NCBI GenBank assembly: GCA_040002845.1
Contig: JBDUDR010000051.1
Span: forward strand, 1-16,998
DNA from: JBDUDR01 sp040002845
GTDB lineage: Bacteria; Actinomycetota; Actinomycetes; Propionibacteriales; Nocardioidaceae
DNA: 16,998 bases
Direction of reading: 5' to 3'
Notes under the pieces: generated by a model
What the model saw: the letters and a program-made list of their open reading frames with translations, nothing else
The model's database searches: none
What the model was told of the DNA's origin: nothing
Shown: one piece after another, positions 5,287 through 12,559 of the stretch
Numbering within the stretch: the first letter of the stretch is position 1
Layout: each line of letters opens with the position of its first letter
Translations under genes and position numbers: made by a program

Positions 5287-7305
5287 GTGGTGCCTGGGAG
5301 TTCAGCACGTCAAGGCACGAGTGCCGCCGGCGTCGTTGCCGCTGCGACCGTGACGATCTCTGTTGCGGCCATCATCATCGTGGCCTTCGTGGATTACCGG
5401 CTCACCCAGATCGGCCGCCCAGACCTACACCAGCTCAGCGGTGTCGGCATGGTCTTCGTTTTCGCGCTGGCGAGCTCCAGCGCGGTCGGCGCCGCTCTTC
5501 TCGTACGCCAGCCTGGACACCCGGTCGGTTGGTGCTTCGCAGGTCTCGGTGTTTCGATCGCGCTGGCTGGCGTCATGCAGGCGTACGGCGTCTGGGGGCT
5601 GCTGGCCAGGCCCGGAAGCCTGCCCGCCTCAGCCGGTGTCGCCAACATCGCAAACGCGCTGTTCATCATATGGAACGTGCTCGTTGGTCTCGTCTGCTAT
5701 CTGACACCTACGGGAAGGTCGATCTCGCCCCGCTGGGCGTGGTGTGCACGACTTCTCGTGGTCAGCGGTGGCGTCTGGCTCGCCACGACTCTGCTGTCCA
5801 CCGCACCTCTTGAAGCGCCTTTCGGCTCCGTGGAGAACCCATGGGGCATTGACGCCATCAGCGGTCCGATCCTCGCGGTGCGCTCCGTCGGTGCCTTCGT
5901 GAACAGCGCCCTTGTGCTCGTTGCGGCCGGCTCCCTGATCGTGCGCTTTCGCCGGGCGGTCGGAGACGAGCGCAAGCAACTGCTCTGGATGGCCGTGGTG
6001 GCAGTCCCTTTTCCTGCCCTTCTGGTGGTTGCGTTCGCGGCGTCCCGGACGAACCACGACGGCCTGCTCGAGCTTGCCGCCGGCAGCTACCTGAGCCTGT
6101 TTCCGGTAGCCGCAGCCCTCGCGATCACCAAGTACCACTTGTACGACGTCGATCGCCTGCTGAGCAAGGCGTTGGCCTACCTGATCGTGTCGGCCGTGCT
6201 GGCCTGCACATACGTGGCAGTCATCGTGTTCGTCGCACAGGGCGTCGGGAAGGCAGCCGGACGTTCACAGATGGGCATCGCCCTGGCGACGCTCGCGATA
6301 GCCGTGATGGCGCGCCCGGTCTACAGCGCGGTGCAGGACAATGTTGATCGCCGGTTCTCGCGCCGCCGGTTCGAGGCGTTTCGAGTCGTACGACGCTTCG
6401 TGGCCGAACCAACACCCAACCGAACCGTGGAGCAGGTTCTCCGCGACGCCTTGAAGGACGACTCGCTCTCCGTCTCGTACTGGGTGCCGGATCGCGGGCA
6501 GTGGGTGACTTTCGAGGGTCGGTTGGCTCGCCCATCTGCAGATGCGCTGGAGGTCGAGAGGGCAGGTCGTACCGTTGCCCGAGTTCAGTTCGACGCCAAC
6601 CGGGCTGAGTCCGAGCTGGTACGCGCGGTCGTGCACGAGGCCGAGCCGGAGCTCGACAACGCCGGGCTTCGGGCGGCCGTACTCCTGCAGTTGGAGGAGG
6701 TCCGTGCATCGCGAGCCCGGATCACCACGGCCCAACTCGAAGAGCGCAGACGCGTCGAACGTGACCTGCATGACGGCGCGCAGCAGCGTCTCCTGGCTCT
6801 GGCCGCCCAGATGCAGGCTGCGTTGCTCAACGGCGACTCGACGCGGTTGCGGGCAGCCTTGGAGACCGGGGTCTCGGAGAGCAAAGTGGCTGTCCGCGAG
6901 CTTCGAGAGCTGGCCAACGGGCTTCATCCGTCGGTCTTGAGCGACGGCGGGCTGACGGCAGCCCTCGACGATTTGGCGTCGAGGCTGCCCGTGCATGTTC
7001 GGGTCGCCGAGCCGGGCAGGCGGTACCCACCGCAGGTCGAGGCGACCGCTTGGTTCATCGCCTGTGAGGCGATCACCAACGCCGTCAAGCACGCCCAGGC
7101 GGGCCGCGTGGAGGTAGCCGTGAACGCCAATCACGAAGAACTGCACGTGGCCGTTTCCGATGACGGGCGAGGTGGAGCGAACCCCGAGGGTCGAGGCCTG
7201 CGTGGTCTCGTCGACCGGGCAGAAGCCATTGGTGGCTGGGTCGCGGTCGTACCTGGCGCAAATGGCGGAACCAGCATCAGGGCGGTGCTGCCATGCGCGT
7301 CGTGA
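5287..7305 (+). CDS. Membrane sensor histidine kinase (HisKA_3 / NarL-partner type)
   Basis: Sensor kinase of 672 residues. The N-terminal half (about 15-350) holds roughly ten hydrophobic helices and little extracytoplasmic sequence. This suggests sensing within the membrane or through it. A linker with YDVDRLLSKALAYL and VDRRFSRRRFEAFRVV follows. The HisKA_3 dimerisation helix ERRRVERDLHDGAQQRL carries the phosphoacceptor H495. The HATPase_c domain shows the N box at N598 (EAITNAVKHA), a DDGRGG G1 box and GRGLRGLVDRAEAIGG. The start is GTG 5287 (GTGGTG); the ribosome site is poor and the start is the least certain part. The 3' end overlaps the response-regulator gene by 13 nt, so the pair is co-translated. 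The signal is unknown. Confidence 0.92.
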   Translation: MVPGSSARQGTSAAGVVAAATVTISVAAIIIVAFVDYRLTQIGRPDLHQLSGVGMVFVFALASSSAVGAALLVRQPGHPVGWCFAGLGVSIALAGVMQAYGVWGLLARPGSLPASAGVANIANALFIIWNVLVGLVCYLTPTGRSISPRWAWCARLLVVSGGVWLATTLLSTAPLEAPFGSVENPWGIDAISGPILAVRSVGAFVNSALVLVAAGSLIVRFRRAVGDERKQLLWMAVVAVPFPALLVVAFAASRTNHDGLLELAAGSYLSLFPVAAALAITKYHLYDVDRLLSKALAYLIVSAVLACTYVAVIVFVAQGVGKAAGRSQMGIALATLAIAVMARPVYSAVQDNVDRRFSRRRFEAFRVVRRFVAEPTPNRTVEQVLRDALKDDSLSVSYWVPDRGQWVTFEGRLARPSADALEVERAGRTVARVQFDANRAESELVRAVVHEAEPELDNAGLRAAVLLQLEEVRASRARITTAQLEERRRVERDLHDGAQQRLLALAAQMQAALLNGDSTRLRAALETGVSESKVAVRELRELANGLHPSVLSDGGLTAALDDLASRLPVHVRVAEPGRRYPPQVEATAWFIACEAITNAVKHAQAGRVEVAVNANHEELHVAVSDDGRGGANPEGRGLRGLVDRAEAIGGWVAVVPGANGGTSIRAVLPCAS

Positions 7306-7937
7306 TCGCTGACGACTCCGCCCTGTGGCGTGAGGGACTTGCCCGGCTGCTCGTCGAGGCCGGTGTGGAGACCTGCGCCCTTGTAGGTGATGCCGACTCC
7401 CTGGAGCAAAGCGTTGCCGAACACCTGCCCGATGTTGCGCTGGTCGACATCCGAATGCCGCCCACCTGGACGCACGAGGGGGCAGAGGCCGCCGGGAGAC
7501 TGCGTGACAAGTGGCCGTCGATGGGCGTATTGCTGCTCTCACAGTCGCTCGAAAGCCGCCACGCCGCCGCACTGGCGCGTGCCCAACCACGCGGGTTCGG
7601 CTATCTCCTGAAAGATCGCGTCCTCGACGTGGCGACGCTCGTGGATGCGCTGACCGCGGTCTCCTCAGGTGGCACCGTCCTCGACCCCGACGTCGTCGCG
7701 GCACTCCTTGGTCGGCACGAGACCAAGGACCGGCTGGCCGGACTGTCCGCGCGTGAGCGTGAGGTCCTCGGCCTGGTCGCCGAAGGCCGCTCCAACGGCG
7801 CGATCGCTCGGCAGTTGGTGCTGAGCCCGAAGACCGTCGAAAGCCATGTGGCGAGCATCCTCACCAAGCTCGACCTGCTGGAACAGCCGGACGACCACCG
7901 GCGGGTACTTGCCGTACTCGCCTGGCTGGGTGCCTGA
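7293..7937 (+). CDS. NarL/FixJ-family response regulator
   Basis: Cognate regulator of the upstream kinase, 214 residues. Receiver domain at 1-120: acidic pair D7-D8, phosphoacceptor D52 (LVDIRMPP), a serine at S83 in the switch position, and K107 (YLLKD). The LuxR-type HTH at about 150-195 reads LSAREREVLGLVAEGRSN, then PKTVESHVASILTKL. Length and order are standard. It starts at ATG 7293, inside the last codons of the kinase gene. After phosphorylation at D52 it should bind DNA as a dimer. The divergent membrane-protein gene or its own operon are the nearest plausible targets. It is followed by the 21-bp repeat array, with no clear intrinsic terminator. Confidence 0.95.
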   Translation: MRVVIADDSALWREGLARLLVEAGVETCALVGDADSLEQSVAEHLPDVALVDIRMPPTWTHEGAEAAGRLRDKWPSMGVLLLSQSLESRHAAALARAQPRGFGYLLKDRVLDVATLVDALTAVSSGGTVLDPDVVAALLGRHETKDRLAGLSAREREVLGLVAEGRSNGAIARQLVLSPKTVESHVASILTKLDLLEQPDDHRRVLAVLAWLGA

Positions 7938-7956
7938 TCCCGCGCCACCCACCCGC

Positions 7957-8019
7957 GATCCGACACTTATTCCCGCCGATCCGACAGTTATTCGGCACGA
8001 TCCGACACTTGTTCCGCGG
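7957..8019. repeat. Left array: three tandem copies of a 21-bp repeat
   Basis: Units lie at 7957-7977, 7978-7998 and 7999-8019 with an exact 21-bp period. Each starts with GATCCGACA, followed by a variant of CTTATTC, and ends in a variable GC-rich tail. Copies one and three differ from each other by A/G in TTATTC/TTGTTC. It sits between the response-regulator stop and the 3' end of the chitinase remnant. The same unit recurs in opposite orientation at 9412-9453. There are no spacers, so it is not a CRISPR array. Confidence 0.85.
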
Positions 8020-8036
8020 CGGATCGGCGCAGACGC

Positions 8037-8803
8037 TCAGCCATGGGTGAAGGGCGCGAAGATGTGGCTGAACCGCCAGCGCGCCTGGGCCAGCCCCGAA
8101 CAGCTGTCGCTGCCTCCCGTGCCAGGGCAGCCCCCGTTGTCTCGCTGGAGTGCCCAGAACGACAGCTCGGCCAGCTGCTTCGCCCTCGCCCAGCGCTTCA
8201 CGGCCTTCGCGTCGGCGACCGTGAAGGTCTCGGCAGACCCGAAGTCGTCGATGCCGATCATCTCGGTGATCCCAACCCGGGATGAATCGCCTTGCTCCGC
8301 CGGTCGACGGCGGCGTGCCGACGGAGCGAGTTGTCCTCGACGTCAAGATCGAGTCGGGTGACGTGGTACGTCGTGATGACCTTCTCGTACGCCCTCGCGA
8401 CTGCCCGAGCGCTCGTACAACTGTCTGCGATGTCCGTCCAGCCATGGTCCGCGGTGTATCCGCCGAACGAGGCGATAACGTCGCCCCCAGCGGCCCGAAT
8501 CCGTGAGATGCCCGGCCCGAAGGTGAGCCAGGCGACCGGCATGTTCGGGTCACCATCCCATGTGAGCTTGCACGACCGCTTTTTCCGCGTCTGCAAGAAC
8601 GCCAGGGTGAGGTACTCAGCACCCGATCGACGGGACAACGCGGCGAGGTGGTGGCCCGCGTACGTCTCGAAGTACGGCGCGAACACCTGTGCCGGCAGGA
8701 CACCACCTGGCCGATACCGAGAGGAAGCGCCTGCCGGTGCAGCCGCGGAGGCAGCGAGCAGGCAGATCGCCACGAGTGCACACATCATGGGGAATCGAAA
8801 CAT
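8037..8803 (-). pseudogene. Secreted GH18 chitinase-like protein, disrupted by internal deletion and frameshift
   Basis: The first part starts at ATG 8803 with a signal peptide (MFRFPMMCALVAICLLAASA...AGA) and runs 173 residues into a GH18 barrel. It shows AGGDVIASFGGYT and the catalytic strand LDLDVED, the D-x-D-x-E motif with the acid/base glutamate. After RRSKAI the frame ends at TGA within 9 codons. In another frame, from about 8278 to the stop at 8037, the family's C-terminal end appears: GITEMIGIDDFGSAETFT...AELSFWALQRDN...CSGLAQARWRFSHIFAPFT. Against remembered actinobacterial chitinases, roughly 100 residues of mid-barrel (including the substrate-binding tyrosine region) are missing at the junction. 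Both halves match one family closely, so the loss looks recent. A TAACCT box 6 nt before the start suggests the promoter survives. Confidence 0.82.
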
Positions 8804-8809
8804 CGAGTC

Positions 8810-8815
8810 AGGTTA
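8810..8815 (-). promoter_or_regulatory. Candidate -10 box of a leaderless promoter for the chitinase remnant
   Basis: On the minus strand TAACCT lies exactly 6 nt before ATG 8803. This spacing would start the transcript at or next to the A of the start codon, and no Shine-Dalgarno sequence is present. The same box and spacing occur before the prolyl oligopeptidase gene at 16673-16678. Leaderless transcripts of this form are common in actinobacteria. Confidence 0.5.
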
Positions 8816-8961
8816 ACCAGTCTCGATCGACGCGCGCTCGAGAGAGGACGACCACGAATCCAGACTGCTTGCCTCGGATACGATGACGCCCGCCCAGGGA
8901 CAGGTACGCCCACCGAAGGACATGGTGCCGCCCGCCCACGCACTGGGGAGGTGCAGCCGCG

Positions 8962-9378
8962 ATGCCGGAGCCTGATATCACGGGCGGATTCGTCGACCTA
9001 CTTGGTCTGGAGTTCGTCGACGTAGGCCCGGACCGGGTGGAGGTTCGATGGACCGTCCGCCCCGAGTTGCACCAGCCCTACGGCATCCTCCATGGCGGTG
9101 TGCACTGCGCAGCGATCGAGACCGCCGCCAGCATCGCCGCTGCGAACTGGCTCGGAGATCGGGGAGACGTTGTCGGGGTCAGCAACCAGACCGACTTTCT
9201 CCGTGCGGTACGAGACGGTGTCCTGACCGCGGCGGCAACACCCATCCATCGGGGACGGCTGCAGCAGCTATGGCTGGTCGAGATCCGAGACGAGGCCGAC
9301 CGCTTGGTGGCACGCGGCCAGGTGAGGCTGCAAAACATCGAGAGCACCGATCGGATCGGCTCGACACCATCGGCCTGA
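8962..9378 (+). CDS. PaaI-type hotdog thioesterase
   Basis: Acyl-CoA thioesterase-like protein of the hotdog fold, 138 residues, cytosolic. The family signature reads H37-Q-P-Y-G-I-L-H44-G-G-V, followed by the long central helix with E53-T-A-A-S. This is the arrangement of PaaI/YbdB/4HBT enzymes, where the helix acid polarises the thioester. Later strands (VVGVSNQTDFLRAVRDGVLTAAATPIHRGRLQQLWLVEI) also match. Start ATG 8962 has GGGGAGG about 10 nt upstream. It is divergent from the chitinase remnant and followed by the inverted 21-bp repeats. It has no operon partner, so the acyl substrate cannot be inferred; menaquinone or phenylacetate thioester roles are known for relatives. Confidence 0.88.
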   Translation: MPEPDITGGFVDLLGLEFVDVGPDRVEVRWTVRPELHQPYGILHGGVHCAAIETAASIAAANWLGDRGDVVGVSNQTDFLRAVRDGVLTAAATPIHRGRLQQLWLVEIRDEADRLVARGQVRLQNIESTDRIGSTPSA

Positions 9379-9411
9379 CCTCGCCCCGAAGCGATGAGTG
9401 GGGCGAACCGT

Positions 9412-9453
9412 CGACCGAATAAGTGTCGGATCGCGCCGAATAAGTGTCGGATC
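9412..9453. repeat. Right array: two 21-bp repeats, inverted relative to the left array
   Basis: Units 9412-9432 and 9433-9453 share an identical 16-nt core GAATAAGTGTCGGATC (9417-9432 and 9438-9453). This is the reverse complement of the GATCCGACACTTATTC core of the left array. It follows the thioesterase stop by 33 bp. Together the two arrays bracket about 1.4 kb holding the chitinase remnant and the thioesterase. Confidence 0.85.
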
Positions 9454-9468
9454 GCGGGGAGGCGTCGT

Positions 9469-9489
9469 ACGTCTCGTTAACTGAGACGT
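9469..9489. repeat. Inverted repeat ACGTCTC-N7-GAGACGT
   Basis: Perfect 7-bp arms flank GTTAACT, in the gap before the small ORF at 9593. It could be an operator or a small hairpin. No partner is evident. Confidence 0.45.
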
Positions 9490-9521
9490 CATGCGCACGA
9501 GATGCCTGTGACTCATCGGTT

Positions 9522-9545
9522 GCCTAGGGTGACGCCTAGGGTGAC
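9522..9545. repeat. Perfect tandem duplication of a 12-bp unit
   Basis: GCCTAGGGTGAC occurs twice without interruption (9522-9533, 9534-9545), about 48 nt before the small ORF at 9593. Each copy contains TAGGGT, which fits a TAnnnT -10 box. The duplication could therefore have doubled a promoter element. No convincing -35 is paired with it. Confidence 0.5.
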
Positions 9546-9592
9546 ATGGTCGGTCATCCGGTCGGCAGACACTCGCACCAGCTGGGGGTCGC

Positions 9593-9817
9593 ATGAGTCT
9601 GGGCCAACGGTTCCTGTCAGTGGCAGCACGCCGGTTGTCGGTGGTGCTGGAGGGAATGAACGCTCAGTCGTGTTCCAACGCCGCCAAGGCGGCCTCCGAG
9701 GCTGCTCGGGCGCGACGCGAACGCGACGAGAGCGACGCCTTTGTCGGCAGCCGGGCTCATGACGCGTTCGGCGGGACGAACCAGCAGCCCGGAAAGGCTG
9801 TCCCCCCGATCGCCTGA
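9593..9817 (+). CDS. Small hypothetical protein
   Basis: A 74-residue frame that I do not recognise. It starts at ATG 9593 with GGGGG 4-5 nt upstream (CTGGGGGTCGC). Third-position GC is high (about three quarters), as in neighbouring real genes. The N-terminal 45 residues (LGQRFLSVAARRLSVVL, then AAKAASEAARARRERDE) would form a basic, amphipathic helix or helices. The C-terminus is polar and probably disordered. It ends 12 bp before the convergent phosphatase gene stop. No membrane segment, signal peptide or motif was found. Confidence 0.5.
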   Translation: MSLGQRFLSVAARRLSVVLEGMNAQSCSNAAKAASEAARARRERDESDAFVGSRAHDAFGGTNQQPGKAVPPIA

Positions 9818-9831
9818 TGTAGGTCTACCGC

Positions 9832-11022
9832 TCAGCGACGGTGCAGGAGCAGCAGCGCCCGGTCGTCATTTTGGGAGTCGATCCGGTCGACCAGCCGTGA
9901 CGCCCCACCCTCGAACCCCTGCGGAACCAGTCGCTCGGCTTCGCCAACGAGCTTGTCGATGCCCAGACTGATGTCGCGCTGCGGCGTCTCCACCAACCCG
10001 TCCGTGTACAGCAGCAATGCATCGCCTGGCAGCAACCATCCGCTGCACAGGTCGAAGCGGGCCTGGGTGATCAACCCCAGGATCGGCCCTTCTGAGCCGT
10101 GCACCTGCCAGCGACCAGACCCGGCGTGAAATTGGACAGCGGGTGGGTGCCCCGCCCCACGCAGCTCGAAAGCCCCCGTCTGCAAGTCCAGCACCAGGTG
10201 GATGGCGGTGGCGAAGCCTTCGCCCCACTCCTGGCGCATGAGGTACGCATTGGCGGCCGGCAGGAACTCCGGTGGCTCCAGGGCACCGAGAAGTCCGCCG
10301 AATGCCCCCGAGAGCATGAGCGCCCGGGTCCCGGCTCCGACTCCCTTGCCGGACACATCGACGACAGCAACCTCGAGCTTGGTCTGCTCGTGCGTCTTGG
10401 CGGCGACGATGAAGTCTCCCGCGAACGACGCGCCTCCCGCCGAGCGCATCACTGCCTCGGCATACCAGGAACGGGGCAGCTCCGGCAGCTCCGACTGCGA
10501 GCGGAGCCGGTCGCGGAGGTCGATGAGCATGGATGCGCCTCGCGGACTGGCCACTCCCAGCTGGACTCGGCTGCGGGCTGCCCATAGACCGATTACAGCG
10601 ACCGTGAGAACGACGAACATCGGCCCGAGCCGACCCACACCCATCCAGGTTGCGAGGACAACGCTCGTCATGCATACAACGGTGACCAGCACCAACGCGA
10701 TAACGCGACGAACCGACAGGGTCAGGATGCCGATGACCAAGGGGATCGTGAGCATGGTCAGGGGTAATCGATCAGGCAGTTGGATCAACGAGATCGTCAT
10801 GACTGCCGTGACGGTGATCAGGACGATTGACCAGGTGGCCTCCGCCTCGCGCAGCCGTCGAACCCTGCGCGCAGTCCACCGGCGCATCGCACGGAACCAG
10901 CGCGCGCTCGCGGCGTGCAGAGGCCCAGGAAGAACCATCACAGCCGCGACAGTAGTCGGCCAAGGGTCATCCGGGTGACCACGGTGCGGGAGCAAATCGG
11001 ACAAACATCGGACCGAACCCAC
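9832..11022 (-). CDS. Membrane-anchored SpoIIE/PP2C-type serine phosphatase
   Basis: PPM-family phosphatase of the RsbU/SpoIIE type, 396 residues from GTG 11022, or 368 from ATG 10938; neither start has a clear ribosome site. The N-terminal part carries four hydrophobic helices (from about residue 62: WSIVLITVTAVMTISLI, LPLTMLTIPLVIGILTLSV, VIALVLVTVVCMTSVVL, MFVVLTVAVIGLWA). A coiled linker (LIDLRDRLRSQSELPEL) follows. The phosphatase domain has GGASFAGDF, VVDVSGKGVGAGTRA (metal-binding aspartate), GAGHPPAV, LLLYTDGLVE and DDRALLLL. Relatives dephosphorylate anti-anti-sigma (STAS) proteins, but no STAS or RsbW-type gene is in the window, so the target is elsewhere. If the long start is right, it lies 16 bp after the glycosylase stop, as part of one operon. 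Confidence 0.88.
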   Translation of the reverse strand: MGSVRCLSDLLPHRGHPDDPWPTTVAAVMVLPGPLHAASARWFRAMRRWTARRVRRLREAEATWSIVLITVTAVMTISLIQLPDRLPLTMLTIPLVIGILTLSVRRVIALVLVTVVCMTSVVLATWMGVGRLGPMFVVLTVAVIGLWAARSRVQLGVASPRGASMLIDLRDRLRSQSELPELPRSWYAEAVMRSAGGASFAGDFIVAAKTHEQTKLEVAVVDVSGKGVGAGTRALMLSGAFGGLLGALEPPEFLPAANAYLMRQEWGEGFATAIHLVLDLQTGAFELRGAGHPPAVQFHAGSGRWQVHGSEGPILGLITQARFDLCSGWLLPGDALLLYTDGLVETPQRDISLGIDKLVGEAERLVPQGFEGGASRLVDRIDSQNDDRALLLLHRR

Positions 11023-11038
11023 ATCCGATACCAGACGG

Positions 11039-11863
11039 TCAACGGCGCGTAACGGATGAACGCTGACATCTCGGGCACCAGAAGAGGTTCCGGCCCGAGA
11101 TCACCTCGGTACGGATCCGGGTCCGGCAAACGTGGCAGGGCTGACCGGACCGGCGATAGACGTATACCTCTCCGCCGTGGTCGTCGACCCGCGGCTCGCG
11201 ACCCATCGCCTCCGGAGTGTGAGCCCCTCGCACTGTGTCGATCCTGCCGGTGCGTACCCCGTCGTGCATCAGGGCTACCAGATCAGCCCACATGGCAAGC
11301 CACTGCGAGCGGCGGACGCGCTGACCTGGTCGATGGGGGTCGAGACGGGCGCGGAACAAGATCTCCGCACGATAGACGTTCCCGACCCCAGACAGCACGC
11401 TCTGGTCCATCACCAACACGCCGATGGGCGCCTTCGAACGGTGGATGCGCTGCCACGCCAGATCGGGATCAGCGTCTGGCCGCAAGGGATCCGGGCCAAG
11501 TCGGGCCAGCAACGCGTCGCTCTGATGCTCTGAGAGGACTTCGCAGATCATCGGGCCACGCAGATCGGCGTACGAGTCGCTGCCTTGCAGCCGGAGCCGT
11601 ACGGCGCCGACCGGCGAGCTCATGGGAGCCGGATGGATGGAGAAGGACCCGATCAACCCGAGGTGGACGTGCAACGAGCTACCCGTGTCGAAGCCGACCA
11701 GCAGGTGTTTCCCTGCGGACTCCGCAGTCTCCAGGACCGACCCGTCGAGCAGTGCAGCACCTTCGGTGAACCGACCCTGCGGGCTGCTGGCGGCGATCCG
11801 TTGACCCGCAAACGTCTCGGCCAGCTCGGTGGCGAGTCGATGCAGAGTGTGCCCCTCAGGCAT
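11039..11863 (-). CDS. nei: Fpg/Nei-family DNA glycosylase/AP lyase
   Basis: Base-excision repair enzyme that removes oxidised bases and cleaves the abasic site; 274 residues. Catalytic P2-E3 (MPEGHT) and K52 (SAGKHLL) are present. So are the H2TH segment SVLSGVGNVYRAEILFRARLDP and a C-terminal zinc finger C243-X2-C246...C263-X2-C266. The MPEGHT start and overall form match the actinobacterial Nei1 type (Rv2464c in M. tuberculosis) rather than MutM. Start ATG 11863 has GGAGG 4 nt upstream. Rv2464c-type placement downstream of rpiB and the DsbA-like gene supports the orthology, although a 210-bp gap holding a divergent small frame separates it from rpiB here. Confidence 0.93.
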   Translation of the reverse strand: MPEGHTLHRLATELAETFAGQRIAASSPQGRFTEGAALLDGSVLETAESAGKHLLVGFDTGSSLHVHLGLIGSFSIHPAPMSSPVGAVRLRLQGSDSYADLRGPMICEVLSEHQSDALLARLGPDPLRPDADPDLAWQRIHRSKAPIGVLVMDQSVLSGVGNVYRAEILFRARLDPHRPGQRVRRSQWLAMWADLVALMHDGVRTGRIDTVRGAHTPEAMGREPRVDDHGGEVYVYRRSGQPCHVCRTRIRTEVISGRNLFWCPRCQRSSVTRR

Positions 11864-11872
11864 GCTTCCTCC

Positions 11873-12115
11873 ATGACCTCATCCATGGGCCGCCCCTCAG
11901 ACGCCGCCAAACACGACCGCGGCCGATCCGGCGGACAACGCAGCGCGCGGAGCGTCCGGGCGGACTCGGCGCAGCTCACGCTGAGCGAGGCGATGCGGGC
12001 CAGGGACGCGAGCCGGCAGCGTCCGAAGGACGAGCAGCTGGCCCGCGAGCTCGAACCACCACCCGACGATGATCATGATGCGGGCGAGGGCGGGAGCGCT
12101 CCGGTCTCTTCGTAG
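11873..12115 (+). CDS. Small hypothetical protein divergent from nei and overlapping the rpiB 3' end
   Basis: An 80-residue frame that I do not recognise. ATG 11873 lies only 9 bp from the nei start on the other strand; ATG 11885 is an alternative. No good ribosome site is visible for either. Third-position GC is very high, supporting real coding. The middle (SAQLTLSEAMRARDASRQRPKDEQLARELEP) looks like a conserved helical segment. The N-terminus is basic and low-complexity; the C-terminus is acidic (PPPDDDHDAGEG). The last 43 bp overlap the 3' end of rpiB on the opposite strand. It could be a small regulatory or structural protein, or a non-coding artefact of GC-rich DNA. Confidence 0.45.
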   Translation: MTSSMGRPSDAAKHDRGRSGGQRSARSVRADSAQLTLSEAMRARDASRQRPKDEQLARELEPPPDDDHDAGEGGSAPVSS

Positions 12116-12546
12116 TCGGCAATCATTTCGATCCGTCGCCGATGTCGTTCCTCGCCGGTGAAGCCGGTGGTCAAGAACAAGTCGGCGAACCCGGTGGCCT
12201 CGTCGAGGGTGTGCATCCGTGCACCCAACGACACCACGTTGGCGTCGTTGTGCAACCGGGCCAGCGACGCCGTCTCGTCACTCCATGCCAGCGCTGCCCG
12301 AACCCCGTTTACCTTGTTGGCGGCCATCTGCTCGCCGTTCCCCGACCCGCCGATGACGATGCCGCGGCTGCCGGGGTCTGCTGCCACTGCCAACGCGGTG
12401 CGCAGGCAATAGGTCGGATAGTCGTCGTTGTCCACATACACATCTGGTCCGTGGTCGACGACGTCGTACGCCTGCTTGGTCAGCCAACCGACCAGGTGGT
12501 TCTTGAGCTCGAACCCGGCATGATCGGAGCCTAGGTGGACACGCAT
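12073..12546 (-). CDS. rpiB: Ribose-5-phosphate isomerase B
   Basis: Interconverts ribose 5-phosphate and ribulose 5-phosphate in the pentose phosphate pathway; 157 residues, RpiB/LacAB fold. Visible are SDHAGFELK (7-15), the phosphate-binding GGSGNGE72QMAANKVNGVRAALAW and the substrate-loop HNDANVVSLGARM. The E72 in place of the E. coli cysteine matches the M. tuberculosis enzyme type (Rv2465c), where a glutamate is the base. I used ATG 12546 because it gives the family N-terminus MRVHLGSDHAG; longer frames upstream run into the dsbA-like gene. It starts 13 bp after that gene's stop, so the two form an operon. Confidence 0.95.
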   Translation of the reverse strand: MRVHLGSDHAGFELKNHLVGWLTKQAYDVVDHGPDVYVDNDDYPTYCLRTALAVAADPGSRGIVIGGSGNGEQMAANKVNGVRAALAWSDETASLARLHNDANVVSLGARMHTLDEATGFADLFLTTGFTGEERHRRRIEMIADYEETGALPPSPAS

Positions 12547-12559
12547 GCAGGGCAGTGTT

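Noticed and set aside
6265..7704. 479-codon open frame on the minus strand opposite the kinase and regulator
   Set aside because: It is antisense to two clear, motif-rich genes. Its translation is Arg/Pro/His-rich with no recognisable domain, typical of GC-rich shadow frames.
7957..8019. Possible CRISPR array
   Set aside because: The units are directly tandem with a 21-bp period and no unique spacers, and no cas gene is present.
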